DNA of 64,000 nt from the NCBI RefSeq assembly GCF_000237925.1, contig NW_017386033.1, positions 620,001 through 684,000 of the forward strand, in the 5' to 3' direction. The notes beneath the pieces are model-generated. The model was not told the DNA's origin and searched no databases. It was given only the letters and a program-made list of their open reading frames with translations. Positions 1-13,100 of this stretch are shown here, piece by piece (the first letter of the stretch is position 1; each line of letters starts with the position of its first letter). The position numbers and the translations under genes were made by a program. The DNA is from Schistosoma mansoni. Lineage: Eukaryota; Platyhelminthes; Trematoda; Strigeidida; Schistosomatidae.

Positions 1-194
1 TCTTTTTTATTTATTTTAAAGTAAATTTATCAGTATCTTGTTTCATTTTGTCGCATTTATGTCGTTTAACCTATAGTTATTACTTCATGATTATTATAGT
101 GAAAATAATTCAATTCAGTACACTAGTCCTACTCAAGCGTAACTTTATGCAATGAAATTATTATGGGTTATGTCATGAACTGACCACTGATAAT

Positions 195-365
195 CGAGAA
201 ATACTGGATAGTTACTTTTTTCTAGTGTGGAAGTCCTCAGTAGTACCCATCCACAACCCTACCGCCGATGAAACCTAGGACTTACAAGTCTTAGAATGGT
301 CACTTAACCTTCAAATCACTGAGTTGAGATTCAGTGATTTCTGGATTTTCAACTTCAGTCATTTT
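195..365 (-). mobile_element. tRNA-derived SINE relic
   Basis: Read on the minus strand, the segment gives CTCAGTGATTTGAAGGTTAA, which resembles a tRNA A box, followed by a B-box-like region around GTCCTAGGTTTCAT. This order matches tRNA-headed SINEs common in schistosomes. It is much decayed and the boundaries are approximate. Confidence 0.35.
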
Positions 366-654
366 CTGTAACAGACAGACCAAATATTAAGGTTTAGTGT
401 TTGGGAATTATACCTCATATTTCTGTATATTTGTGGGGTATTTTGTAGCATCATCTCTTACCTACTACATCAAGCCTTATCAGTTCATTCAATACGAGCA
501 ATGTATATCACATGACATGGGAAATGGATTTTGCGATAGGTTTTCTTCCTAGACTATTGCAAATAAACGAACACTTGACAGTTATCTCATTTTGGTTTTG
601 GGACTGATCAGTGATCGAAATCAGTTCTTTCATGTTTTACGATGAGTGCTTTAA

Positions 655-735
655 CTTTAGACCACTGAGTTAGAATCCGTCAGTCTACGCCTCAGACTTC
701 AATTTCTGTTCCTCGTCTCTGCAGAATTAGTTATC
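655..735 (-). mobile_element. SINE-like relic, fragment
   Basis: Contains ACCACTGAGTTAGAATCC, the reverse of the CTCAGTGGT head also seen at 310-330, followed by a similar ...CAGACTTCAA stretch. Probably a fragment of the same SINE family. Short and weak. Confidence 0.25.
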
Positions 736-1530
736 CTTCGAGTCAGTCAATCGTAATCAATGTGAAGCCCTTCACATATGTGGATTAATTGAAGTTCCCA
801 AACCGCATCAGCGCAAAGAGATGAAGTTAACAGGATAGATAGAAAAAGAACCGAAATAATGAGGAAGTGTAAACATTTAGAATATGGTTTTCAGAAGGAT
901 ACGATTAAATGTTATGTATGGAAGAATACTAGAACTCATCTTGAACAAGTTAAGAAGTAAATGCATTTGCACAATTACAATCGATTCTAAATCAATACCA
1001 CCCAACATCTCCAAATACTGATCATTGTTGTCGCGAGAACTTTAGTGAAGTAGTGTGCACCTACTGCTAACATGGCCAAGACCAAAAATCAATGACTTCA
1101 TGGACTGATGCTGCGTCGAATAACTCTCATCTGTTTCAACCGTATTTTTGTATTCTGCTAGTCTAACTATTCAGTCATTAGTAAACTTGACTTAGGGATT
1201 GCTTTTGTATATATGAAAACTGCCGCAGTTTGTTTCTGTCTCAAAGTTGCGTGGTGTTTGAACTTATTTTTAGGATGTATTATAAAAAATCCACCAATAA
1301 GTAGCTTTATCGAGATACATAAAACTAATCTTGTAAGTGAATGTTCACGCATATTATATCTTAGATATACTGGTCAGCGTATCAAACTGATAGTGTATCT
1401 GAAAATCTTCTACTCTAAAACCTATTGCTATTGCCGTTGCCAATAATAGTATTCAACGTTTAAGTATTTGTAAGGTTTATTGCTGCTGCTAAATGTCATT
1501 ACAACTCATTTACTAAATACTAGTTTATTT

Positions 1531-3340
1531 ACTTACTCCTGTTACTCCTCATAGAGGAGCATAGACCGCTCACCAGCATACTCCAAACAACTCTGACCTG
1601 GCAAACCTTTTCCAGTTGCTATTCATCCTTCTCATTTCTGCTTACAATTCTCGACGTAGTATGTTCTTTGACCTTCCTCTTTTCTGCATTCCTCCTGGAT
1701 TCTGAATTAGCACTTGCCTCATGATGCAGTTTGATGATTTCTTATATGTGTGCTTCCCAGATACGTGAAACTTTCCACCCCTTCCACAGTCTCTTCATCA
1801 AGTATGATTGGGTTGGTGTTCTCCGTGTTGCATTTGAGGATCTTGCTTATTCCTTTGTATATATTGCGGCCTACTGATGCAGAGGCTTCTGACACATTGA
1901 TTTTCTTCATCTGCATTTGTTCGTGTGTATGGGATAGAAGGAATAGGTCATCTGCGAAGTCCGAATCGTCTAGTCGCATCCAAACTATCCAATTTATTCC
2001 GTGCCTCCCTTCAGATGTGAAGGTCTCCATAATCCAGTCAACCACCAGAAGAAAGAGGAAGCGGAAGAGTAAGCAGCCTTGTCTGACTCCGGTCCTCATT
2101 TGGAATGCATCTGTCAGCTGTCCTCCATGCACCTTTTTGCACTGTAATCCGTCGTACGAATTCCAGATGATGTTGGCGATCTTCTCAGCTACTTACTCCA
2201 CAGTGTCGAAGAAAATTTCCACAACGTCATCCTCTCCGCACTGTCAAATGTTTTCTCATAGTCACTGAAGTTGTTGTGTAACGACGGGTTCCATACAATT
2301 GATTGTTCAGCGATGATCCGTAATGTCGTTATTCGGTCTGTCTACGATCGATCCTTACGGAGTCCAGTCTGTTGATCTCGAAGTTGGACGTCTACTGAGT
2401 CTTTCATCCCGTTCAGCAACACTCGAAAACCTTTCCTGGTACTGACAATGATGTGATGCCTCTATAGTTCTCACATTTGCTCAGATCTCCTTGTCTTTGC
2501 TAACTTCATGAGGTATCCTTCTTTCAAGTCTGTTGATGGTACTTGTTCTTCTTCCCAAATCTTGTTGAGTAGAATGTGGAACATGTTTGCAGTTGCTTCT
2601 GTGTCTAACTTCGTTGCTTCAGATTGTATACTTTCAGGCCCCGCTTCTTTCCCACTCTTGATTTATCTGATAGCCGGCCATTCTGATTTCTTCGGTCGTT
2701 AGCGGAGTGACATTTATGGGAAAGTCCTTGAGTGCTGCTTCGATGTCCGTTGGATTCAATGGAACATGTCTATTCAAGAGTTCCTCAAAGTATTCTGTCC
2801 ATCTGTCCCTCTCTTCTTGAATCTTGGTGATCGTCTTGCCCTCTTTGTCCTTGACCGGGTTCTGGTTCAGTCATATTTCCCTGTTAGTCTCTTCGTCGTA
2901 TCTTATAGTTGTTTCATATTTCCTTCTCTTGCAACTTTTTCCAATGCCGTTGCTAGCTGTTCCATGCATTACTGCTTGTCGGTGCTAATGCTCTTCTTCA
3001 CTTACTTGTTTGCTTCTGTGTATTCATCTTGTGGCTTGACTTTCTGTACTCGTGTTCGACTATTGTTAATTGCTGTCTTCCTATATTGAATCTTGTCTAT
3101 GGTTTCCATAGAGACCCATCCCTTATGATGATGTTTCTTGCGGCCCAGAACCTCCTGACACGTTAAAGTTAGTACTCTTTGATCTCTTTCCAATCGTCTT
3201 TCATAGTAGTTGCTTCTTACAGTAAGTCCTGTAAAGCTTGGAAACTGTTGTTGAGAGTTATGTTGAATTCGTTAAGTTTGTCAGTATATCAAAGAAGGTT
3301 GTATTGAACCTTTCTAATACTGTTTGTTCATCTGTGTGGG
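1531..3340 (-). mobile_element. RTE-clade LINE copy (SR2-like), 5'-truncated, decayed
   Basis: On the minus strand this encodes pieces of a reverse transcriptase. Visible are the motif TGVRQGCLL, the catalytic box FADDLFLLSHTHEQM and the thumb motif SFTYLGS, between about 2130 and 1719. The C-terminal region runs down to an end at about 1531 (TATGCTCC...TAAGTAA when reversed). The part between 3340 and 2400 matches the linker and RT start seen again at 46.2-48.1 kb. The endonuclease domain is absent, as expected from 5' truncation. Reading frames are broken several times, so this is an old, dead copy. Assignment to RTE rather than CR1 rests on the FADD context and YLGS motif. Confidence 0.8.
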
Positions 3341-4181
3341 AGGTAGCCTAAATTGAAATAGATTATTAGTGGTCAGAAGATGTGACTTACTCTTTGAAAA
3401 CCGTATTTTTGGCTACTCATCTGCTGGCTAAAACGGATATCATTAATTCAGAAAAACTGTAAGGTGATCAAAAACGCTAATTTCTTTGTAAATCGCTTCA
3501 GGATTATTCTCCTAATATTTCTAATTCCTCTGTTTTAATTTGTTACAAATCCATGAAAGGCTGTCAAGATTTATTGGTCTTATAATTTATTCTGGTGTCC
3601 CCTGTGCTCTTGCCTAGGTTCCACAATTGGTCTGGGGTGATTCCTTTTTAAAATCGATTAAAGCATTATTTTAACATAAAACTATACATAAAGTCAGAAG
3701 ATTGTATGACTGACGCTCTAAACTTCAATATTAATCTCAAACACGATGAAAGGTAGGCAGAAGTCAGAAGATAATGAAAGCTTAAAATTTAAAGAGGAAT
3801 TTGAAGCAGAAAAACTATATGTAACAAAAAAGTAATCTCTGAGACACAGTAATATTAGCAGACTAGAAAAGGAATTAAATAATCAAATGAACCAGTAAAC
3901 AGTTATCACGGTTATCCCTACTTTAAAAACTAACAGATATTAAACAAAAAGCTAGGTAACCTGACGTCTCCCTATTACCCTCCATTACTTTATGTACAAC
4001 AATTCACTTTGGTTTATGTCCGTTGACTTCAAACTCCAGTTTAGATTTGTTAATGGGTAATGGTTTTAAAAGTATATAGCATATTATTATCCTTGCTAAC
4101 CTATTTTTATCCCCATTAATTAAAGCTAACTTGGTCTGTTGCTGATTATCACTTGAAGCAATGCTTACATTTACTTGGCAG
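3341..4181. other. No gene seen between the LINE and the SREBP-like exons
   Basis: AT-rich, with no exon I can support. By homology the first membrane segment and luminal loop of the SREBP-like protein should precede the exon at 4182. They may lie here in a form I cannot recognise or much further upstream. Confidence 0.4.
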
Positions 4182-7100
4182 TACACATTGCGAATTGACT
4201 CAATCTGCATCAACGGTTTCTTTTCCTCGATATATTTTTCTATGCATATGGTTTCTAATTAAATTCGGAATTAACTTGCTTAGTATAATTTTAATCAAAT
4301 TGCCCTGTTGGCTTTGGATGTGTTATTTTAAAAAGAAGGTTGATCAACCTAATGCGATAATAAACGGTAGTCATTTGTACTCTGATGAAAAGAATTTCAT
4401 CTCTGCAGCTGAAGTTCGTCTACGCCTAATGGAATTATATTTATTTGGTAAGTTAATGGGTATTTTTACGATTGAATTTTTTTTCCGAATTGCCAGAGTT
4501 TATTGATTTTCTTTTTAATCAATATGTTGAGAAGCGGTAAAATACAGTCCTTAGTTATGACGTGAATTCATCTGTTTTTTTTAAAAAAACACCGAACTCT
4601 TTGCATTATTGGATTTTCTCATAATATTGTATCTTAACTCCTAACAGGAAAAAAATCAAGTGTAATTGTATGAATTACGTCTTGTGGTGGTTTGCATCAT
4701 TCATCTTAGTCATTGAGTACTTCCAAGTTTATCTACTGGAAGATTAGCTTTGGCTTTGAATAATGCGATGTATATATATATATATATATATATATAGTTC
4801 AGCGTTGAATTAATGTTAACTGTAGAAGTCTTTAATGAGTTAATAAGTCAATCAAAAGTGACAGAATCTGTCACGTGTGTGTGTCGGTCCAAGTTACTAC
4901 ATCTGATCAGCAGACACCTAGATGAATACAGAGACTATAGAAGTGGTAATATCAGTGATAATACAGAAATACATTAGACACGAAAGATATGATTCAAGAT
5001 AAATAAATAAATTCTCAGAATTAAAGGTGTAAAAATAATTTCGATAATTGGGATCTAAAGCCAAACGCTGACTTTGAGTAGTATCATATGATTTTTAAGT
5101 ATTTGCTACGATAATCGCTCAGATCTCAACCAGGTTGTTTACACGTACCCACGCATCTCAGACTGACATTTAATGTCTTCTACCTTTAAAGCCCACATTA
5201 CATTTAAGTGAATGCTTCTAGATGGATTTTCACAAGTTTGTAAGCTTGAAAGTTTTACTGAAAAACTTTTGTTCAATGTGGTAGGTTGATCTCTTTTCGT
5301 CTAATCCTAATTGATATGCTAATGCTGAAAAACCATTAGGTGGACGAATTACGTATAATCAGTGTTTGCGACATCCCGTTTATAATCTTATTATGTCTAA
5401 GTATGGTGTGTTTTTTGTCATTTCTTTATAAAACCACCTTTTATACTAGTAGCGCCTAGTTTAAAAATAAGTCATTCATTATTATGGGGTTCATGCTCAA
5501 AAAAAGTTCATACGCCTTCACTAATTAGCTGTCTGTTTATCCTGACAGCTTAATAAGTAGTATAGTTATTCCTACAAAGAAAATTTATAGAAATAAAGAA
5601 CATCAAAGAGTCACTTTTATATTCTAACGATTTTGTCATTCATATTCTTTCTTCTTAGTTTCTTTACACAAATGTTTCTCTTCTATCATAATATTTTTAA
5701 TAATCAACTAATATTTTGATAATTAATGGCTCCGTAGGACTTAGTTTTGTTTAATTAATTACTTATACAGTTGGTTAAATAAAGTCGTAAGTTTCGTTTT
5801 CCATTCTTTAAATTACATTGTCTGATACTGTTTAGTGTTTGTTAAGAACAAAGAGAAAGGCGAGAATAATGATAATAATATAATTCGTATTCTTAATAAA
5901 TTTTTTTTTGGTTCTTATTTAGTCTTTTCTTGCTTCTTTCCATCATAGACTATGTGCCGAAAAAAGTAAATACAAACAATTCTACGCTTTTTAAGTTCAA
6001 CCGCTTACTGGATAGTATCTCTCTGGCTGTGATATGTATTCACGATTTTCTTCATTCTCCATCTACTCATCAAATATATTGTACCAACGACAAGTTATAT
6101 GAAAGTAATCAAAATATCGGAATATCATCAGCTGTTGATAACAAATTACCTATCAATCTTTTACCTAGACAAGGTGTAACACTTGGACTATTTCTAAAAC
6201 GAAAACTTGGACTGTGTTATCTTGGTGTAAATGAAATATCACATTTTATTGATTTTTTTATTGTTTAATATGTAATCGGTTTTTTTCCTCCTGTTAAGTG
6301 GGTTCTTACATATTATTCACTAGAGTGGTGAATGTTAACTTTAAATATTCAGACTAGTATCGTAAGGTGAGCATTCTCGAATGTAATGCGAAATTAGAAA
6401 TGACATGAAAACTGGAATAAGTAGGCTTGCATTGGGAATTAACTGAAAGGAAGCAAGATGATTTATAAAACTAATGATTACTTTACAAATCACCCTTCTT
6501 CTCTCTGTCGACGTTCTTATCTTTAACTTGTGTATTATTGTTTAGGTATATTTTCTATTTAGTCACTTATGTTATATATCTGCTCTAATCTATATTCGTT
6601 CCATAAGTTTTCGTAATTTGATTCCAGTGTCGATATACAAAACTTTAGCCTTCCAGTCATTGGCTTATAAGAACTAAACTTTTAACTAAAAGCTGAACAG
6701 CGCTTTCAGATGGTATATTTTTAAAAAATTTCCTTATCGCTTGTCATGTACTAGTGTCTCATATTCTGTTCGTATCCAGATGAATGGGCTAAGTTCACCT
6801 CGGTTCTCCATCATTTTTACCCACTAAATGTATGGCGCTTTATATGAGTCCATAGTGTGTAATAAAATTCAGTTAACTTTGTGCCATAGCTCATCTAGTA
6901 AATACTCACATTAATTTGCTAAGTAAACGAATTATTTGTTAATAATTTTCTTACTAGCTCAAGAAGATCTGTTAGTTATGTTGCTATTGAAGTGATAAGA
7001 GGATCTTGACATGTCTAAAATTGGGCAAAGAGGTTATCTAAATTTGCGTACTTCAAGCAATTCATATTTTCCTGGTATTGTTAATCCATGACCCTTCTTC

Positions 7101-10100
7101 ATTCGCCCGAGAAATTCAGTTAGTTGTTTTATTACAATCATCTCAACCTTCTTTTTGTCTCGGTGAAGCATTACCACTATAGAGCAAAATGGTTATCACA
7201 TCTCGAGCTTTTAAGAAGACGATGGTTACACAAAGAATGTGAACGACACATTTATAATTTCACACATGATATTGACTTAATAATTTTTAAAAAATGTTTT
7301 CAATTACCTAATATAATGTATTTAATCTCTCATCCCTATTTTTTGTTACAAATATGGCACCACTATGTTCTTAATCGTGCACTCCATAGTCTCTAATCAT
7401 TCGTATGACCGTACATGTGACTCTCCGATTTCGCTTGTCGAATTTATGGATAAATTGGTTCAATAATTCAACATTTATCAAATTAATTATTTCAAATCAA
7501 AAGTTGAATTCATGTGCTATAGGTATCAATACAACTTATTCATCATCATTAACCAGATCTTCTACAAAAGTAGATGGTTTACATGACCATTCATCCAATC
7601 AAAATCTGTCACTAGCGAATTATACAGAAAAGAACATTATCAACCAAATATTGATTGAATTACGCGAGCATATTACTTGCCATTGTTTAAAGGTATTCAT
7701 CTATTATTATTATTATTATTATTATTATTATNNNNNNNNNNNNNNNNNNNNNNNNNNNNNNNNNNNNNNNNNNNNNNNNNNNNNNNNNNNNNNNNNNNNN
7801 NNNNNNNNNNNNNNNNNNNNNNNNNNNNNNNNNNNNNNNNNNNNNNNNNNNNNNNNNNNNNNNNNNNNNNNNNNNNNNNNNNNNNNNNNNNNNNNNNNNN
7901 NNNNNNNNNNNNNNNNNNNNNNNNNNNNNNNGCACCTAATATTCGTGTTGTTCCGTTGTACTATTTAAACTTGGATTAATGTTAATTTGGTTATTTATTC
8001 TCTGAAAAGGTGGCTTACACTGAGTCACAAATCGTCAGAAAATCTAATTTATCTACTCATTGGGATATTACAAATATATTATTTATTTATAAAGTTGTAT
8101 GTTTTTTAGTTTCAGGTCAACGTTTTAAACATTATTGTCATTAATCATCTAACAAGTGTGAGAGGTTTCAAACATGCAACCTATCAATTAAAAGTCAAGT
8201 GCCTTAAATACTAATTCACTGCTCTGGTTACAAATGCAATAGCAAATCATAAAGTATCATTAATATCTGTTGGATAAACGAGTGATATCACCTTACTGTA
8301 TACACTTGTGGACTGTTTCTCACTTTGCATGTAATTGTTAAGGCTAAACGGTTTGTTTTTTGTTTGAATGATGTCTAGTGTAAGGGTAGGCTGAAAGAAA
8401 GCTAGGGGAGGCCTAATCAAACGTGGCATCAGTTAGTGAATTCATCGACAAATAGACTGAACCATGTTCACAAGTGTAAACTATCTCCTTGGGATCTGCG
8501 TGATTGTCGTAACCAATGATTAGAAAATTTGGATGGCATGGCTCAAAATCGTCCACAGTGGTGCAGGTACATCCCTTCCATGTTTTCCCCATGAGTTCTA
8601 AACTTCTGAATTCTTCATAATTTTCTTTATTATTCCGATTTCTATTTTCTTGTGTCTTATTTTTGATGTCTAGTCTTTTCTTCTACCACTGATAGTGTTA
8701 CTACCCGCACCATTCTGGTATTTGGCCTGACAGTTTCATCTTTCCGTCCCTATGAGATATGACCACTGATGTACATACGTACCACATTCTACTTTGCGAA
8801 TGACTGAATCTTCAACCTTGAGTTAGACCGACTAAGATTTAAGCACTTAATTGATTTTCTTTTCCACTTAACGTTGCGATCGACTGACACACTTGAACCC
8901 CCCATCTGGATTTGATGATTCTCGTCTGTCAAGTATTTGTTAGATTGATGACATACTCTCTACTATTTTTAAACACTGTTGTACAACCTGTTCATCCACA
9001 TTGTATAGTCCGACTCCTAACATTTAACTACTCGAATAATATCAAACATGACATTACGTCGTTGTGACTTTTTTTATGTCCCTCACACATTTAAGATTCA
9101 CTGCAATTTTTAATCACAAATTAAGTAAACATTCAAATGAAAGAATTTTCTATCTTTGTTATTTCACAATAATCAGTTCACCTGAACTCTAACTGTAATA
9201 ACAAATAAGAATCTGTCTTCGTCATCATCGATTATCTCTAAACTTTGATCTCACTTTCGAACTCGTGTCTTCAGGAAACAACTGATACGTTCCAGAAATT
9301 CACACTGAACTCTATATTATCACATGCACACTGTTAGATTGGTAAAATTCGACTTGTGTTTGAAATTTAATTATATTCTGATGTTATAATTGATTAGTTT
9401 GTGATAACAGATTAGTAGAGACTAAGCTAACTATTAGTTTGTTTTACATACTGACTTCATTGAGTTGTTCATCTAATAAGGTATTGGGTCCTCATCGAAT
9501 AAGTTAGTTGCAGGATATATTACTAATGTTCGATAAATGCCTACCTCGACGCTTTGTATGCGCTGGCGAAGGAGCAAATCAGAAGAGAGCTAAAGGTAGT
9601 CAAGCCAAAATATATCATTACGAAGACCATTGATTGTTGGAATGAGCTTTTTTTGAAGTTGCAAACTACATGGTTTCAGTGAGCAATATTATCGTAACCA
9701 ATGTTTGAAGATGCTGGGTGATTTAGATCTAAATCTGTTACATTGTCTCAGATAAATTCACGTTTTGTTTTCCCTTTGATCTTGGGTTTTAAAATGATCT
9801 TATACTTTTCATCCATCTATCTTACTCATTCTTTTTCGAATCACATTGTTTATGATTAATTTTTTTTCTACAATTAGTGCTGTTGCTGTTTCTAACATCG
9901 ATAATTCCATCTCACTTTACTAATATAGTGTGCCAAATTAAACCGATGCCAAGTTGTATGTTGCTTTTGTTTGACTGACTAGTTAACAGATTGCTATAAC
10001 ATCATATCGTTCTAGTGATTGTGTGGTAACTTTTGTGTAATCTTATTGGTAATAAGATGATCTAGTTAAACTGAATGGAACAATAATAATAACGTACCAT

Positions 10101-13100
10101 TTTTCCCAAACGCTCACTTCCACCACAAAGAAGAATATCAATATAGATTACATCTTAAAAATTTAAATCATTTTCAATCTGCTAAGTGATAACAATGCTT
10201 ATATTGATTAATTATTGAGGGGACCCTAACCAGAGAATCGTGAAGGTCCAACAGATCCCAGTCCTATACAGCTTTCTTTCATACCACGATACCATGTCAT
10301 ACACTGACAATCTTTCCGCTTTTTATAACCAATCTCAGCGTTTGTGAATAATGCACGATGTGAAGTTTGCTGGGATGGCATTCTTAGTACATGTTCAAGC
10401 TACCGAAGTCGGTGTTTCAAGATGGTGACACCAACTGAATTATCATCTCTGTCCCCAAACGAAAGTTACCGAACCTTCGCATTACTAACAGAGTGTTGAA
10501 GTAGAATACGACAATGAGCGAAACGATTGTTAAAAGAAATTACAATGGTTTTACATAATACGTTTATACAGCTTTCGATCATCCATTTTCATCTCGCGGT
10601 GTGTTCTCCAATCCAACTTGTCTGATCATCAAATGTTCTGTCTACGCTATGCTTTCGATGTACTGAAACTCTTCACTTCGTCTGACGACTGTGACAACTT
10701 CGAGGCTACTTTCCACAACATACTACTTACAGGCAATCTTGTGAGTAGCGTCCACCACCGTATGAGCAGTCTAGAGTGCTTATCGATCCTGCTTCTGCCT
10801 ATCCCAGCCAGTTAAGTCCGGAAGACCAGTAACAGCCTGTGTGGTATGAATCATTGTATTTCAAACATACTGAGTTTATATACCAAACAGAGTGACCAGA
10901 TCGTACCAATAAAATAGAAAATAACATTTGTACAAGATTCAGCCAAATGTGGCTGTGAATAGGGTGAGCAGTAATTAATAGACTGGGTATAACTCAGGAA
11001 TGGTAAATCATACAATAATAGTCCAAGGGTCAAAATAAAGCTCACAATGAAAGGAACATGAATATGAGTAGTTTAATCATTTAGCAAATATACACTAAAA
11101 ATTATATGCATAATATGGGTCCATAAATGGATCCCGAAGTTACCATTCACTATTGTGATCGAGATATAACAGATTGCGTGGCTAAGGTATCATCACACAG
11201 TAAGACATGCTTCAAGTTGTTAGATTTATGGTTTGTGTTCTTATCGTTTATTTTCTACTTGTAGGTTATATTGTATGGTAAAGTTGATCAGGTGAAAAGT
11301 TTACAGTCATATATTCATTTACTGTCGCAATTATCACCTTCATTAAATACATACAATAATAATATGAATGACTATAGAACTGGTGAAATTGAATATGGTT
11401 AGTTCATTTGCACATTTTATATATGCAACGTTTACACTTTATTATCTACTCACTGCTTATAACATTATAATCTTTCATATTGTTTTTATTATTGTTGTAT
11501 TTTATCATTCCTTTTTTATAGTATGTTATTATCACAGTTATCATATTCAATAATTTATGCATTCTTTATTATGATAGATCTTTCATTTAATAGTTTGTTA
11601 TTTTAGCCAAAAAAGAAACAAAATGATTATGACTAAATATAAACGTTAGAATCACACCATTTTTATTTATCTTGCCACTAGTTATTGTTAGTAATATTTT
11701 ATGATATATTATTGGTAGCTCGTTATGATGTACAGATTTGTGGTATTACTTTCAAGTCACATTTTAAGCGTAAAAGCTAGTGATACCACCCGATCCTCCA
11801 AACCAAAGTGATTGGAGCGGGTTTCGAACCTGATTCTTTGGGGTTACAGATCAAAAGCCTTAACCGGGCAACCACGTTTCAGCTTTTATTCTTGGGGGAT
11901 GCTACAATAACTCATTAACTGCGATTTATATCATGACTAACAGATGAATCCAAAACGCGTATTGCATCATTTATGAGACTCGTTAGAAGTACATATGCCT
12001 GTAAAGTATTATAAAAGTCACTTCTAAGGTTTTAACAACAGAATTCTGTATACTGTTACATTGTAAGATAAAATTTAACTTAGATTTAATAGTTTGTAAG
12101 CTAAATGTGGATTTTTAATACACACTTTTCCTGGTTAGCATTACTCTACACATATGTTTTTTTCCCTTTATAGAAGAAACTAGTGACCAAGTTTCATGTG
12201 CTCACTGGTGGGCTCAAATGTTGAATATTCTTTGGGAATATAGGTGTGATCAATTCACGTCAGTCTTACAATCATCATCATCATCAAAATTGTTGGTAAC
12301 AAAAAATCAGTCAAATCAAACATATCATGTTGTTACACCCCAATCACTTTTCAACTGTCCTTGTTTGAGTGATCTAGTTAAAGTTTTATCGATCATTAAT
12401 AAGTAAGTTATCAGCATTGTTTATATTACACATAGTTTAAAGATGTATTTTTGGTAGTTATTCAGTCATTAGTTATAATCAACATAAAGTCTGGTCATAT
12501 ATACCGGTTGGCCGGATTAACTATGTCACATTACCTCGACAAGATGAAAGTAACAAGATAAATAACCAAAGAATTGAAATTATGTTTCAACAATGATAAC
12601 CAGAAAGACCAAGTATTAAGAACATAGTGTAAAAAACAGAATAAAAAAGATTATGTATGAATGAGTAGTGGGACTCATTATCTGTCCGAAGTCAAAATGT
12701 GAATGCACGCCTAACATCGGAACGAATTCTCAGTCATATCATCCAACATCTCTAACCACTGTTTGCGATCATCACACAAACCCCAAACAACTAGTCTTCA
12801 CACTTTTCGAAATATTTTATACTGATTTTCTGTCATTCTTTTGTAAGCATCATAAATCTAGTACCACTCATCTGTGAGTTGGAAATTAAATGTATCAAGG
12901 TCAGTAAGCCACATTTGTACAGTGAGTTGCATAAGTTAAATGATGAATTTTCGATAGTAACTGATCTATACAAAGACTTGGGGACAAATTTGAAGATAAA
13001 AATAAATAATTGATTCATTCATATAAAATCGTATTTTTCTTTTTAATTTTAGCCTTTTCATGAGCTTTCAAAACCATTTTTAATCAACATTAACTAAAAA

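Larger units (their letters stand above)
1..1530. other. Intergenic or intronic sequence, no gene seen
   Basis: AT-rich sequence in which I find no convincing coding exon. Short open stretches near 1170-1450 on both strands overlap each other and show no recognisable motif. The only structure is two tRNA-headed SINE-like relics (about 195-365 and 655-735), listed separately. If the SREBP-like gene downstream has its bHLH half on this chromosome, that half lies here unseen or further upstream. Confidence 0.4.

Noticed and set aside
1167-1446. Open frames on both strands, one with a hydrophobic N terminus
   Set aside because: Considered as the missing first membrane segment of the SREBP-like protein, but no ordered similarity and no phase link to the exon at 4182.
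7405-7979. Long open frame running through the gap
   Set aside because: The length is created by the N run and the ATT microsatellite. Only 7523-7692 is supported as an exon.
11785-11885. tRNA gene
   Set aside because: A and B boxes are good but no acceptor stem pairs and the anticodon arm is poor; a SINE head explains it better.
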